A stretch of DNA of 64,000 nt from UMGS687 sp964383665 (GCA_964383665.1 CAYLHO010000001.1:62001-126000); one strand, 5' to 3'. Positions 44,570-53,963 are shown, numbered from the stretch's first letter. Notes: a model not told the origin generated them from the letters alone. A program made the numbers and translations.

Positions 44570-45361
44570 ATGAAAAGGCAAACAACAAATTTGTTCGATG
44601 AAATTGGGAACAAAAAAAATTTTTCATGCGAAAAACACGATTTCGGGATTTCAATTTCAAGGAATTTAAAGAAAAAGGAAGTTATAATTAGCGCCCAGTC
44701 GCTTTTTCTTGTCGGTTCAAAAATTGAAAAGAATCTTAACAGCCTTTTAAAAAATGAACTTAAATCCACATTCAAAATTAACAAGGCAAAAAATATTTTG
44801 ATTGTTGGACTTGGAAACAGAGAGGTCGGGAATGATGCGCTTGGACCAAAAACCATTGAAAAATTGTTGATCTCTCGCGGGCTTGAACTTTCGCCGTCGG
44901 TTTGCGCAATTGCACCAAATGTTCAGGCGAACACTGGAATTGAAACGTTCGAAATTGTTAAGGCAATTTCAAAAATCGTTTCGCCAGATTTGGTTATTGT
45001 TGTTGACGCCTTGGCAACAAATTCAATTTCAAGGCTGTGCTGTTGCTTTCAAATTAGCGAAAACGGAATTTCGGCGGGAAGCGGGAATGGGCGGCTTTCG
45101 AAAAAGATTTCAAAGTCATCGCTTAAGGTTGGGAAAGTTTTAACAATTGGCGTTCCAACGTTAATTTATGCTTCGTCAATTGCAAATGAAATTTCTAACC
45201 CAAAACTTAAAAATCAATTGCGAGCGGTTGAAAATTTGATGCTTTCTCCAACAGATGTTGAAAAAAGCATTGAAACACTTTCAAAAATTATTTCCAAAGC
45301 GCTTAACGAAACCCTTTTTCCGTCGCTTTTGCCAAGCGAAATTGAAACCATTGTTCGATAG
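44570..45361 (+). CDS. gpr: Germination protease GPR (short form)
   Basis: Aspartic-type protease that degrades small acid-soluble spore proteins at germination. 263 residues, shorter than the usual 320-370. The core is clear: IVGLGNREVGNDALGP with the first catalytic Asp, VVDALATNSISR with the second, then GSGNGRLS and IGVPTLIYA. The usual N-terminal pro-region with RTDLA is not seen. Only a weak TAGGG precedes the ATG. Confidence 0.85.
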   Translation: MKRQTTNLFDEIGNKKNFSCEKHDFGISISRNLKKKEVIISAQSLFLVGSKIEKNLNSLLKNELKSTFKINKAKNILIVGLGNREVGNDALGPKTIEKLLISRGLELSPSVCAIAPNVQANTGIETFEIVKAISKIVSPDLVIVVDALATNSISRLCCCFQISENGISAGSGNGRLSKKISKSSLKVGKVLTIGVPTLIYASSIANEISNPKLKNQLRAVENLMLSPTDVEKSIETLSKIISKALNETLFPSLLPSEIETIVR

Positions 45362-45401
45362 GATATTTAGCCTTTTTTAAGTTTTTTTCATATATATTTT
45401 T

Positions 45402-46145
45402 ATGTTGAAAAAAATTGTTGTTTACGACAGCGGAATTGGCGGGGCAAGCATTTTGAAAGAAATTAAAACCCTTTTGCCAAGTTATGATTATCTTTATTTT
45501 GCCGACACAAAAAATTCGCCTTATGGAAACAAAACAAAGGCGGAAATTCTTGGTTGTGTTTTGCATAACATTTTGGAAATTAACAAAAACGATGAAATTG
45601 GAATGCTTGTTTTGGCTTGCAACACGGCGTCAAGTGTTTGCGGGAAAATTCTTCGCTTGGTTTTTCCTTTTCCAATTGTTTGCGTTGAACCAGCCGTTAA
45701 GAAAGCGGTTGATGAAGGGTTTAAAAACATCTTAATTCTTGCAACATCTCAAACGCTTCAAAGCAATGAACTTATTAAAAAATACCTCAAAAAAACTCCG
45801 CCAGAAACAACAATAACAAAACTTCCGCTTTGTCAGCTTGCAAGTTTAATTGACGAAAACACGGCCGATTTCAACCGTGTTTTGCCATACTTGTCTAAAA
45901 ACCTTAAAGGTTTAAGACCCTCATGCGTTGTTGTTGGTTGCACCCACTATAATTTTGTTAAAAAGCAAATTCAAACAATTTTGCCAGATGCAAAAATTAT
46001 TTCGTGCGAAAAACCCGTTGCGCTTCAAGTTCAACGCGTGCTCTCAAGTTGTAATTTGTGTCAAACAAAAGGAAGCTTGAAAGTTGTTTTAAGTAAACAT
46101 AATGCAAATCTTAACCATTTTCTAAAAGTTTATTTGAATGCCTAG
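45402..46145 (+). CDS. murI: Glutamate racemase
   Basis: Supplies D-glutamate for peptidoglycan; 247 residues. Substrate motifs DSGIGGASILKEI, ADTKNSPYGNK, catalytic Cys in LACNTAS and the second in GCTHYNF (the usual form is GCTHYPL). No ribosome site; a TATATA lies about five bases before the ATG, so it too may be leaderless. It overlaps the convergent Cys-rich gene by 35 bases. Confidence 0.94.
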   Translation: MLKKIVVYDSGIGGASILKEIKTLLPSYDYLYFADTKNSPYGNKTKAEILGCVLHNILEINKNDEIGMLVLACNTASSVCGKILRLVFPFPIVCVEPAVKKAVDEGFKNILILATSQTLQSNELIKKYLKKTPPETTITKLPLCQLASLIDENTADFNRVLPYLSKNLKGLRPSCVVVGCTHYNFVKKQIQTILPDAKIISCEKPVALQVQRVLSSCNLCQTKGSLKVVLSKHNANLNHFLKVYLNA

Positions 46146-46395
46146 ACCCAACGCAAATTCCTCCAAGAAACCAAATTAAGTTTGGATTTATTGGCGGAGG
46201 ATTGAAACATGGGCTTGGGAACGGACGCTCAAAGCAGAAATCGTTTTGGCAAGGGCTTCCAAATTCTGGAGCAGGAAAACAATTTTGTGGGCAGGAAAAC
46301 CTTGGACAAGGCGAAACGCTGCAAAATGGCTTAAGCGAGCAATATGGGCGATTAACATAGAAGCAATCGAATTGATTTGAATTGAAACATTGCAT
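46111..46395 (-). CDS. Small Cys/Pro-rich protein, possible spore-coat component
   Basis: 94 residues with 11 cysteines and many Pro, Phe and Asn: PYCSLKPFCSVSPCPRF, then SCPQNCFPAPEFGSPC. One hydrophobic stretch, LIWFLGGICVG, comes near the end. No signal peptide and no known domain. AGGAGGA stands at good distance before the ATG, so it is a real gene despite the overlap with murI. Composition recalls spore-coat or other disulfide-linked proteins of Bacillota; this is inference. Confidence 0.7.
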   Translation of the reverse strand: MQCFNSNQFDCFYVNRPYCSLKPFCSVSPCPRFSCPQNCFPAPEFGSPCQNDFCFERPFPSPCFNPPPINPNLIWFLGGICVGSRHSNKLLENG

Positions 46396-46440
46396 AATTT
46401 TCCTCCTGCTTCATTCTATGAAAAAAGTAGGTTGTGGGTT

Positions 46441-46463
46441 AAAAAAAGAGCAAATTTTTGCTC
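46441..46463 (-). terminator. Terminator of the phosphoesterase operon
   Basis: GAGCAAA / TTTGCTC (46448-46454, 46457-46463), with seven A on the plus strand forming the T-run for the minus-strand transcript. Confidence 0.85.
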
Positions 46464-47180
46464 TTAAAATTTTATTTCAACAAGTTTGTTTCCAACAAGG
46501 TCGCAAGAAGTTAAATAATATTTAACGCCGCCAAACTCATATAGGAAATTCGACCGGCTTTTTGAACCGTGGAGGTGACCATAAACAACGCAACTTACGC
46601 CATATTTTTCAAACAGTTTTGTAAACTCGCTTGGTTCATGTTTAATGTTGAAGGGCGGATAGTGGATTAACGCAACAATTTTTGCATCTGTTCCGTTTTC
46701 TTTAAGTCTTGCTTGTTCGTCCTTTGCGCTTTGAAGAGAAAGTTCAAGGCGGATTATTTCGCGCTTAAAAATTTTTTCGTCTTCCTCGGTTTTGAATGTT
46801 CCTTCTGGAACTTGCCAGCCTCGCGTCCCGCAAAATATTGTTTCGTCAATTGCAACGTGGTCGTTTTGTAATGCAAAAAAATTGTTTGGAAGAATGCTTC
46901 GAACCCCGGAAATGCTTTTCCACCAGTAATCGTGGTTGCCTCGAATCATAATTTTTTTTCCGGGCAGGGCAGCAAGAAAATCAACGTCTGGCTTTGCGTC
47001 TTCAAGTTTCATTGCCCAACTTATGTCGCCAGAAATAAGAACAACATCGTCGTTTCCAACTTTCTTTTTCCAGTCGTCAACAATAAGGTCAACATAATTA
47101 TCCCAAGCCGGTCCAAAAATGTCCATAGGCTTGGGATTGTTTATGCTTAAATGAAGGTCGCTTATTGAATAGATTTTCAT
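46464..47180 (-). CDS. Calcineurin-like metallophosphoesterase
   Basis: 238 residues. Metal motifs DLHLS, GDISWAMK, RGNHDYWW, ALIHYPPF and YGHLHG are all present. Close to the uncharacterised YkuE/YhfE-like group of clostridial phosphoesterases; the substrate is unknown. Third gene of a minus-strand unit after the membrane protein and yqeY. Confidence 0.9.
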   Translation of the reverse strand: MKIYSISDLHLSINNPKPMDIFGPAWDNYVDLIVDDWKKKVGNDDVVLISGDISWAMKLEDAKPDVDFLAALPGKKIMIRGNHDYWWKSISGVRSILPNNFFALQNDHVAIDETIFCGTRGWQVPEGTFKTEEDEKIFKREIIRLELSLQSAKDEQARLKENGTDAKIVALIHYPPFNIKHEPSEFTKLFEKYGVSCVVYGHLHGSKSRSNFLYEFGGVKYYLTSCDLVGNKLVEIKF

Positions 47181-47194
47181 TATTCTCCTGAAAA

Positions 47195-47617
47195 TTAAAA
47201 TTGACGTGCGATGTCGCTTACAAGTTTCATATCACATTTTCCTGCATATTCAGTTCTAAAATGCTTCATAACATTTCCAATTGATTTGTCGGAAAGGGTT
47301 GAAATTATCTCGCGGATTTCTTCTTCGCTCATCATTTTTGGAAGATATTTTTCCAAAATAACTCTTTGAGCAAGAATGTTTTCTTGTTCAGCTGTGTTCC
47401 CAACTTTTTGATAGTTTTCCGCTTCTTCGGTTAACTCTTTAATTGTTTTTTGAAGGATTTGAACCATGTCGGCATCGGTTAACTCTTCGTTTTTTTCACG
47501 TTTTTTAATTGTTTCAAGCATCGCTTTGTTTGAAACAATTCCGTAAATTGTTCTTGCGTTTGTGTCCTTGTTTTTAAGGGCTTCAATGTTTGCCTTTTTA
47601 ATATCGTCTAAAATCAT
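47195..47617 (-). CDS. yqeY: GatB/YqeY domain protein
   Basis: 140 residues, all helical: MILDDIKKANIEALKNKD, then KTIKELTEEAENYQKVGN, EKYLPKMMSEEEI and GNVMKHFRTEYAGKCDMKLV. Related to the tail domain of GatB; it may assist tRNA-dependent amidation, but this is not proven. Its start overlaps the stop of the upstream gene by 4 bases. Confidence 0.92.
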   Translation of the reverse strand: MILDDIKKANIEALKNKDTNARTIYGIVSNKAMLETIKKREKNEELTDADMVQILQKTIKELTEEAENYQKVGNTAEQENILAQRVILEKYLPKMMSEEEIREIISTLSDKSIGNVMKHFRTEYAGKCDMKLVSDIARQF

Positions 47618-49116
47618 TTTTGTTTTTTCTCCTTTTTAAGTTTTTTCTTTTCAAGAGAAAGTTCGAAATCTTGAAGTTCTTTTTCTTCAAACTTTCTGCT
47701 TTCCTCTTCAAGAGCCCATTTTTTCTTTGTCCATTCAAGTTTTTTGTTTCCGTGGAAATAGTCGTATGCCGTAACGATAAGACCTTGACCAATGTAAATA
47801 TAATATGTGAAAATTCTCCAAATCAACATTGCCCAGAACAAATTTCCGCCAATTTCAAATAAATCTGCGAAAAGAACCGAGAAGGAAAGTTCGCTTGCAC
47901 CCGTTCCGCCTGGGAGAGGGAAGAAACTTGAGGCCAGGTCAACCATCACACAGTAAATGAAAATTTGCGCAAAAAGCTCAAAATGGAAACCATAGAATGA
48001 TGCGTGGATTAAGAATGGAAGAGCGTAGGTTAAGAACAAATTAACAATTGAGATTCCAAAAATTGAAAAAAAGGTTTTTGGGTCTTTTGCGTAATATTTC
48101 ATTGTTGTTTGATAGTCGTTAACTGTTCTTTGAACTTTGTTATAGTGCTTCTCATAATTTTTGAGAATTTTCATTTTGCAAAGGAGTTTCAAACAACCTG
48201 AAACAAGTTTATCTCCAACTTTTTTGCTTATCGAAACAAATCCAACAAGAATTATTATGAATGCGTTAAGGGCAAATCCAATCCAACTTGTTGCCGTAAC
48301 AACGGTTGTTCCCGTTCCGCCATCGTTAGGAAGCGTTATTCCAATAATCATAACAATAAGGGCGAACGCAATGTAAGTTATTTGCTGCAAAACATATTTT
48401 CCAATTGAAATTGAAAGAGAGTCCGCTCCCTTAATTCCATGTTTTTTCATGTAGTAAATTTGGAATGGCTCTCCGCCCGACGAAAGGGGAGTTATGTTGT
48501 CGTAATATTTTCCAAGAGCACTAACTTTATAGGAAAGAGCCGGTCTGTTCGTGTTGCATGTCTTTTTGAAAAGCACCCAAAACTTTGCTGAATCCGTGAA
48601 CATGTTTAAAACGAAACAAAGAATAACAAGAAGGAAAATTTCCCAGTGAATGTTTGAAATTAAAACAGAAAATGGAGCAACGTCTGAATTGTCTGTTAAA
48701 AGTTGATATGCCAAAATTCCAGCAACAACAAGAATGTTGATAATAAAGCCAGCAAGGCTTATCCATTTTTTCTTTTTTGATTTTTGAGCCTTAACCGCTT
48801 CCTCGGCCTCTTCAAGTTGTTGCTGTTCGGAAGGAAGAACGAGGGGAGCTTCAGGTTCTTGCTCTTTCTTTTTTGATTTTGCCTTGTTAACCTCTGCTGG
48901 TTTGTCGGTTTTTATTTCGTTGGAAGGTTGTTCAACCTTAATTTCCTCGCTGGCAACTTTATCTGCGCCTTTTGACGCTTCGTCAATCGACTGCTCAAGA
49001 GTTATTTGCTCATAGTTCCCAGATTGCTTTGATTTGTTGTTTGAAAAGAAAACAGGCGCGTTAAGCTCTTGATTCTTATCCAAATTTTTCTCGACTTGTT
49101 TCTTTTCTTTTTTCAT
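47614..49116 (-). CDS. Lysylphosphatidylglycerol-synthase-like membrane protein (UPF0104)
   Basis: 500 residues. An N-terminal hydrophilic, Glu/Lys/Gln-rich region of about 120 residues, then a multi-spanning flippase-like domain with LPGGTGASELSFSVLFADLF (family form PG.LG..E), and a charged C-terminal coiled coil. It lacks the MprF catalytic domain, so it should be a lipid or glycan flippase-type transporter of unknown substrate. No ribosome site before the ATG; a TATTAT-like box lies just upstream. Confidence 0.83.
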   Translation of the reverse strand: MKKEKKQVEKNLDKNQELNAPVFFSNNKSKQSGNYEQITLEQSIDEASKGADKVASEEIKVEQPSNEIKTDKPAEVNKAKSKKKEQEPEAPLVLPSEQQQLEEAEEAVKAQKSKKKKWISLAGFIINILVVAGILAYQLLTDNSDVAPFSVLISNIHWEIFLLVILCFVLNMFTDSAKFWVLFKKTCNTNRPALSYKVSALGKYYDNITPLSSGGEPFQIYYMKKHGIKGADSLSISIGKYVLQQITYIAFALIVMIIGITLPNDGGTGTTVVTATSWIGFALNAFIIILVGFVSISKKVGDKLVSGCLKLLCKMKILKNYEKHYNKVQRTVNDYQTTMKYYAKDPKTFFSIFGISIVNLFLTYALPFLIHASFYGFHFELFAQIFIYCVMVDLASSFFPLPGGTGASELSFSVLFADLFEIGGNLFWAMLIWRIFTYYIYIGQGLIVTAYDYFHGNKKLEWTKKKWALEEESRKFEEKELQDFELSLEKKKLKKEKKQK

Positions 49117-49206
49117 GCAAATAATATTCTAACAAAAATATTTATTTTGTCAAACTAAATTATTTATTATTAGAAAATTATTTAAACATAAATTTAACAT
49201 CAAAAA

Positions 49207-50643
49207 TTAAATAATTTCGTTTCGCGAACGCTTAAGAAGGTAGGCAAGTTCATAAATGTCGCCTGCGCCTAAAATTAAAATACAATCATAGTTTTTGTAA
49301 ATTTTAAACACTTCGTTTTTAACTTCCTCAAAAGACTCAAAGTAGTTTAGATACTTTTGGTTAATTTGACTAAATAAAACTTGTTCGCTGTTTCGGTTGA
49401 ATTCAACATTTTTTTCATTAAATTCATTTTGGTCGAAATAACTAAGTTGACGTTGTCCAAAATTTGGATTTTTTAAAAGCAGTTTCTCATAAAGCGCCTT
49501 TGCTGTTGCATTTTTGTCCTCTTCCTCTCTTGCCGGGTAGGTTTTAAAAAGAATAAGCCCGTCGGTTTCATCAAATGCTGTTAGAAATTCTTTAAAAAGT
49601 TTTTTAGTTCGCGAAAATGTGTGTGGCTGAAAAATTGTTAGAACGCGCCCAAAATTTTTAGATTGCGAAATGACTTTTGATATTTCTGTTGGGTGATGTG
49701 CGTAATCGTGGATAACAAGAGTTTCGTCAAGCCTTGTTATTTTTTCAAAGCGGCGTTTAACCCCGTTGAAATGACGAATTGCTTTTTTGATTGTTGAAAT
49801 TTTGATCTTAAAATAGGTTGCAACAATGCAGGCAACAAGAGCGTTCTTAACGTTATGTATTCCTGAAAAGTTTGTTTGAATTGATGCTTTAATAAGTCCA
49901 TTTTCATAGAAATCGAACTTATATCCTAAATTATTTTTTTTAATATTCTTGGCTGAATAAATTGCGGAAATTTTTTCATTTTTTAGTATGTAATCATAAT
50001 CGCTGTTTTTGAAAATTTTTGTTTTTGAATTGTCTAAAAAGCAGTTAAAACTGTGTTTAATTGCTGTAAGATTTTTAAAGAAATCCAAATGGTCGGGCTC
50101 AATGTTAAGGACAATGCCAACAGTTGGATTAAGCGAAAGAAAACTGTTTTTATACTCACATGCTTCTGTTATAAAAATTTTTTTCCCGCCAATTAAGAAA
50201 CTGCTTCCGTTGCGCTTAAGAACGCCGCCAACATGAACAGTTGGTTTCAAATTTGCCTCAATAAAAATTTCGCTTATAAGCGCGGAGGTTGTTGTTTTTC
50301 CGTGCGTTCCGCTTATTGCAATAACATTTTTAAATTCCTTGCTAACATTTCCAAGAAATTGAGCACGAGTTAAAATTTTCTTCTTGTTCTTAATTGCCCA
50401 AACAAGTTCAACATTATCCTCTGAAATCGCGCCGCTAACAACAACAATATTGGGGTTGAACGACTTTATGTTTTCCGTTTTATGACCGATGAAATACGGA
50501 ATGTTAAAATTGTTAAGAGTTTTAAGACTTTCGCCGTCCATCATATCACTTCCGGAAACTTTGTTGCCTTTTGCTGCTGCAATTGCCGCAAGCGAACTCA
50601 TGCTTATTCCGCCAATTCCGATGAAATAGATTTTTTTTGCCAT
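49207..50643 (-). CDS. murC: UDP-N-acetylmuramate-L-alanine ligase MurC
   Basis: Adds L-alanine to UDP-MurNAc; 478 residues. KIYFIGIGGISMSSLAAIA at the N-terminus, ATP site SGTHGKTTTSALI, EACEYKNSFLSL, NIEPDHLDFF and HDYAHHPTEI, followed by a C-terminal ligase domain. No Shine-Dalgarno is seen before the ATG. It stands alone, divergent from spoVG. Confidence 0.95.
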   Translation of the reverse strand: MAKKIYFIGIGGISMSSLAAIAAAKGNKVSGSDMMDGESLKTLNNFNIPYFIGHKTENIKSFNPNIVVVSGAISEDNVELVWAIKNKKKILTRAQFLGNVSKEFKNVIAISGTHGKTTTSALISEIFIEANLKPTVHVGGVLKRNGSSFLIGGKKIFITEACEYKNSFLSLNPTVGIVLNIEPDHLDFFKNLTAIKHSFNCFLDNSKTKIFKNSDYDYILKNEKISAIYSAKNIKKNNLGYKFDFYENGLIKASIQTNFSGIHNVKNALVACIVATYFKIKISTIKKAIRHFNGVKRRFEKITRLDETLVIHDYAHHPTEISKVISQSKNFGRVLTIFQPHTFSRTKKLFKEFLTAFDETDGLILFKTYPAREEEDKNATAKALYEKLLLKNPNFGQRQLSYFDQNEFNEKNVEFNRNSEQVLFSQINQKYLNYFESFEEVKNEVFKIYKNYDCILILGAGDIYELAYLLKRSRNEII

Positions 50644-50756
50644 AATATAACTTATGAAAATGTCCTTAATTTTGTTTGGAAAAATTGAAATATAATGATA
50701 AAATTAACTCAATTTAGCGGGGTGCTAAAAAATTAAAAAAAGGACGGAATAAAAAT

Positions 50757-51026
50757 TTGGAAATCACAGACGTAAGAATTAAAACTGTTGAAAATGGAAC
50801 AGGAAAACTTAAAGCATTTGCAACAATAACAATTGACGAGTGCTTTGTTGTTCACGACATTAGACTTGTTGAAGGAAAAGATGGTTGCTTTATTTCAATG
50901 CCAGGCAAAAAAACACCAGACGGCGAACACAGAGATATTGTTCACCCAATTAACCAAGAAACAAGAACAAAAATTTCTGACGCTGTTATTGCAGCATATG
51001 AAAATGCTAAAAATCAAGCAGAATAA
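50757..51026 (+). CDS. spoVG: Septation/sporulation regulator SpoVG
   Basis: 89-residue nucleic-acid-binding regulator. EITDVRIKTVENGTGKLKAF at the start and IRLVEGKDGCFISMPGKKTP are characteristic. TTG start behind AAAGGACGG. A TATAAT at 50691-50696 and a small TTAGC/GCTAA hairpin precede it in the leader. Confidence 0.95.
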   Translation: MEITDVRIKTVENGTGKLKAFATITIDECFVVHDIRLVEGKDGCFISMPGKKTPDGEHRDIVHPINQETRTKISDAVIAAYENAKNQAE

Positions 51027-51066
51027 GTTTTAGGGCATTGCTGCTCAATTTGAATTAAGGAGAAAC

Positions 51067-51789
51067 ATGAAGCCGCAAACAAATGCACGCAGGTTTATTA
51101 ATGCCTATAACAAAATTGATTATGCAATTCGAGTTCAACATGGGTTTAAGCGAAGCATGAGTTTTTCGGAGGTGGTTCGAAAAGCTGTTCCGCTTAATTA
51201 TATCGTTCGAAAATTTGAGGACGATCTTGTTGACTATGGAAGGCTTAGGAACGCAATAATCCATAAAAGCAATGATGACTATGTTATTGCCGAGCCTCAC
51301 GAGGAAATTGTTGAGAAAATTGAACATATTTGCGATCTTATAACAACGCCACCAAGAGCAGTTGAGGCAATTCAAGATAATAATGTTCTTTGCGTTCAAA
51401 ACGATGTTGTTGTTAAAGATGTTATTCAGCTTATTGCAACATCGAAGTTTAGTAATATCCCAGTTTATAAAAACGGGGGATTGATTGGTGTTGCAAATGG
51501 TCAACGAATTTTGGACGAAATTGGTAAGCAAATTGCAAGCGGAAATGACATTGATGAATTTGTTGAAAAAACAAAAATTGAGGACATTTTGAGCGCAACA
51601 AACAATCTTAAATATTATGAGGTTGTTTCAAAAGATGCAACAATTGAAGAAGTTTTAAACTTGTTTACGAAAAACAGAAAGCTTATTGCTGTTTTGATAA
51701 CAAAAACTGGAACACTTAATGAAACTCCAATTGGAATTGTAACATCTGCCGATGTTATTTCGCTTAACGACATTTTGGATAACTATTAA
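51067..51789 (+). CDS. HEPN-like domain fused to paired CBS domains
   Basis: 240 residues. The N-terminal 90 form a helical domain with YGRLRNAIIHKS; Arg61-Asn-...-His66 fits the RNxxxH active-site motif of HEPN ribonucleases. Two CBS motifs follow (VKDVIQLIATSKFSNIPVYK..GLIGVANG and IEEVLNLFTKNRKLIAVLI..IGIVTSADV), which usually bind adenosyl ligands. A nucleotide-gated RNA-binding or RNase function is possible but unproven. GGAG precedes the ATG; a terminator follows. Confidence 0.7.
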   Translation: MKPQTNARRFINAYNKIDYAIRVQHGFKRSMSFSEVVRKAVPLNYIVRKFEDDLVDYGRLRNAIIHKSNDDYVIAEPHEEIVEKIEHICDLITTPPRAVEAIQDNNVLCVQNDVVVKDVIQLIATSKFSNIPVYKNGGLIGVANGQRILDEIGKQIASGNDIDEFVEKTKIEDILSATNNLKYYEVVSKDATIEEVLNLFTKNRKLIAVLITKTGTLNETPIGIVTSADVISLNDILDNY

Positions 51790-51790
51790 A

Positions 51791-51816
51791 AAAACCAACT
51801 TAAACAAGTTGGTTTT
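51791..51816 (+). terminator. Terminator after the HEPN-CBS gene
   Basis: AAAACCAACTT / AAGTTGGTTTT with an AAAC loop and T-run. Confidence 0.88.
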
Positions 51817-51841
51817 TTATTTCAAAACATAAATAAAAGAA

Positions 51842-51866
51842 CCGCAGAAATTCTGCGGCTTTTTTA
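51842..51866. terminator. Bidirectional terminator beside rplS
   Basis: CCGCAGA / TCTGCGG (51842-51848, 51852-51858). The T-run is stronger on the plus strand, but it also closes the minus-strand rplS. Confidence 0.75.
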
Positions 51867-52214
51867 TTATTCTTTTGCAGCTTTTGTTTTAGCTTTCTTA
51901 CCTGTTAAATCACGAAGATAATAAAGTTTTGCTCTTCTTGCGCGTCCACGGCGAGTTACTTCAACATGGTCGATTAAAGGGCTGTGGTATGGGAAAGTTC
52001 TTTCAACACCAATTCCGTAAGAGATTCTTCTAACAGTAAATGTTTCGCGAACTGAACCATTGCGTTTCGCAATAACAACGCCTTCATAAGCTTGAATACG
52101 CTCTTTATCGCCTTCTTTGATTTTAACGAAAACTTTAACAGTGTCTCCAATGTTGAATGGAGCAATTTCATCTTTTCTAAGATTTTCGTTTTCAATTGTG
52201 TCGATAATGTTCAT
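51867..52214 (-). CDS. rplS: 50S ribosomal protein L19
   Basis: 115 residues, the standard length: MNIIDTIENENLRKDEI, then FNIGDTVKVFVKIKEGDKER, GVERTFPYHSPLIDHVEV and RRGRARRAKLYYLRDLTGK. The start is the ATG behind AAGGAGG. The leader upstream (to about 52290) holds an AGCGGTCCGCT palindrome. It is unlinked from trmD, its usual operon partner. Confidence 0.96.
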   Translation of the reverse strand: MNIIDTIENENLRKDEIAPFNIGDTVKVFVKIKEGDKERIQAYEGVVIAKRNGSVRETFTVRRISYGIGVERTFPYHSPLIDHVEVTRRGRARRAKLYYLRDLTGKKAKTKAAKE

Positions 52215-52423
52215 TAGCTTTTCCTCCTTACTAAACATAGCGTTCATGTTTGATTAAACAGCGGACCGCTCGAAGCCAAGCATATTTATATCATAGTTTT
52301 AATTTAAAAACAAGTGTTTTTACCAAATTTGTTAAAAATTTTTATATTTAATTTGTTTTGAACAATAAATTTTTTTGTTTATACTATCATTGTTAAAATT
52401 TAGACGAAAGAGGAAAAACAAAA

Positions 52424-53959
52424 ATGCTTTCAAAAATTAAATGTTTTGGTCTTAATGGAATTGATGGCTTTCTTGTTTCAACCGAGGTTGACATTTCAAT
52501 TGGCCTTCCCGGGTTCGACATTGTTGGTCTTGGCGACACGGCAATTAAAGAAAGCAAGGAACGCGTTAAATCGGCAATAAGAAATTCCGGTTTTTCATAT
52601 CCTATTAATAAAATCACGGTTAACCTTGCACCTGCCGACACAAAAAAAGAAGGGCCGCTTTTCGACCTTTCAATTGCTGTTGGAATTCTTTCAGCAAGTA
52701 ACCAGATTCCAATTGATAGAACAAGCGACTATATTTTCCTTGGCGAACTTTCGCTTGATGGGGAAATTCGTCATGTTAACGGGGTTTTGCCAATTTTGAT
52801 TGCCGCAAGAAAAGCAGGGCACTTGAAATTCATAATTCCTTCGTCAAACATGAAGGAAGCAAGTTTTATTGACGGAATTGAAGTTTATCCAGCTGGAAAT
52901 TTGAGAGAAGTTGTTTCATTTTTGAATGGGGAACGTGAAATTTTGCCAATTCAAACAACAAGTTACCAAAATTTCTTTAATTCCCATAAGGAAGCATTGG
53001 ATTTTAAGTTTGTTAAAGGACAAGCAAGCGCAAAACGCGCTCTTGAAATTGCTGCCGCTGGGGGACACAATATTTTGATGATTGGACCTCCGGGAAGTGG
53101 AAAAACAATGCTTGCAAAGTGTTTCCCAACAATTTTGCCGGATTTAACCTTTGACGAGGCTCTTGAGGTTACAAAAATCCACAGCGTTGCCGGAACTCTC
53201 GACAGCAAGGAGGGAATCATTTGTGAACGTCCGTTCAGAAGTCCGCACCACACCGCTTCTCTTGTAAGTTTAACTGGAGGAGGGAGACATTCAAAACCTG
53301 GAGAAATCAGCCTTGCCCATAACGGTGTTTTGTTTTTGGACGAAATGCCAGAATATGGAAGGAGTGCAATTGAAGCCTTGCGTCAACCGCTTGAGGACGG
53401 AGTTATAACAGTTGCAAGAGCAGAAGCAACAGTAACTTATCCTGCGAACTTCATTCTTATTGCAAGCATGAACCCATGTCCATGCGGACACTATGGCTCA
53501 AAGGACGGCGAATGTAAATGCACGCAAAGCCAAATTCATAAATACCTTGGAAAACTTTCTGGCCCGCTTATGGACAGAATTGATTTGCATATTGAAGTTG
53601 ACAACGTAACTTATGACGAACTGACAAGCAAAACAAGCAACGAGGAAAGTTCATCAGAAATTAAAAAACGAGTTGATAAAGCGCGCGAAATTCAACTTGA
53701 ACGATTTAAAAACGAAAAGATTTTCTCAAACGCAAGCATGGGAGTTAAGCAATGCAATGAATTTTGCGAACTTGATAAAACAAGTGAAATGCTCCTAAAA
53801 GAAGCATTTGAAAAACTTAAACTTTCAGCGCGCGCTCACAATCGAATTTTAAAAGTTGCAAGAACAATTGCCGACCTTGAGGGCAGCGAAAAAATTTGTT
53901 TCAATCATCTTGCCGAGGCAATTCAATATCGTTCGCTTGACAAAAAATATTGGCAATAA
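52424..53959 (+). CDS. comM: Mg-chelatase-like AAA ATPase ComM (YifB)
   Basis: 511 residues. N-terminal Lon-protease-like domain (GLPGFDIVGLGDTAIKESKE), Walker A GPPGSGKT, Walker B VLFLDEMPEY, a zinc-like CPCGHYGS...C.C and the C-terminal helical domain with LSARAHNRILKVARTIADLEG. ComM is a helicase that widens branch migration during natural transformation. GAGG lies before the ATG. Confidence 0.95.
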   Translation: MLSKIKCFGLNGIDGFLVSTEVDISIGLPGFDIVGLGDTAIKESKERVKSAIRNSGFSYPINKITVNLAPADTKKEGPLFDLSIAVGILSASNQIPIDRTSDYIFLGELSLDGEIRHVNGVLPILIAARKAGHLKFIIPSSNMKEASFIDGIEVYPAGNLREVVSFLNGEREILPIQTTSYQNFFNSHKEALDFKFVKGQASAKRALEIAAAGGHNILMIGPPGSGKTMLAKCFPTILPDLTFDEALEVTKIHSVAGTLDSKEGIICERPFRSPHHTASLVSLTGGGRHSKPGEISLAHNGVLFLDEMPEYGRSAIEALRQPLEDGVITVARAEATVTYPANFILIASMNPCPCGHYGSKDGECKCTQSQIHKYLGKLSGPLMDRIDLHIEVDNVTYDELTSKTSNEESSSEIKKRVDKAREIQLERFKNEKIFSNASMGVKQCNEFCELDKTSEMLLKEAFEKLKLSARAHNRILKVARTIADLEGSEKICFNHLAEAIQYRSLDKKYWQ

Positions 53960-53963
53960 AAAA

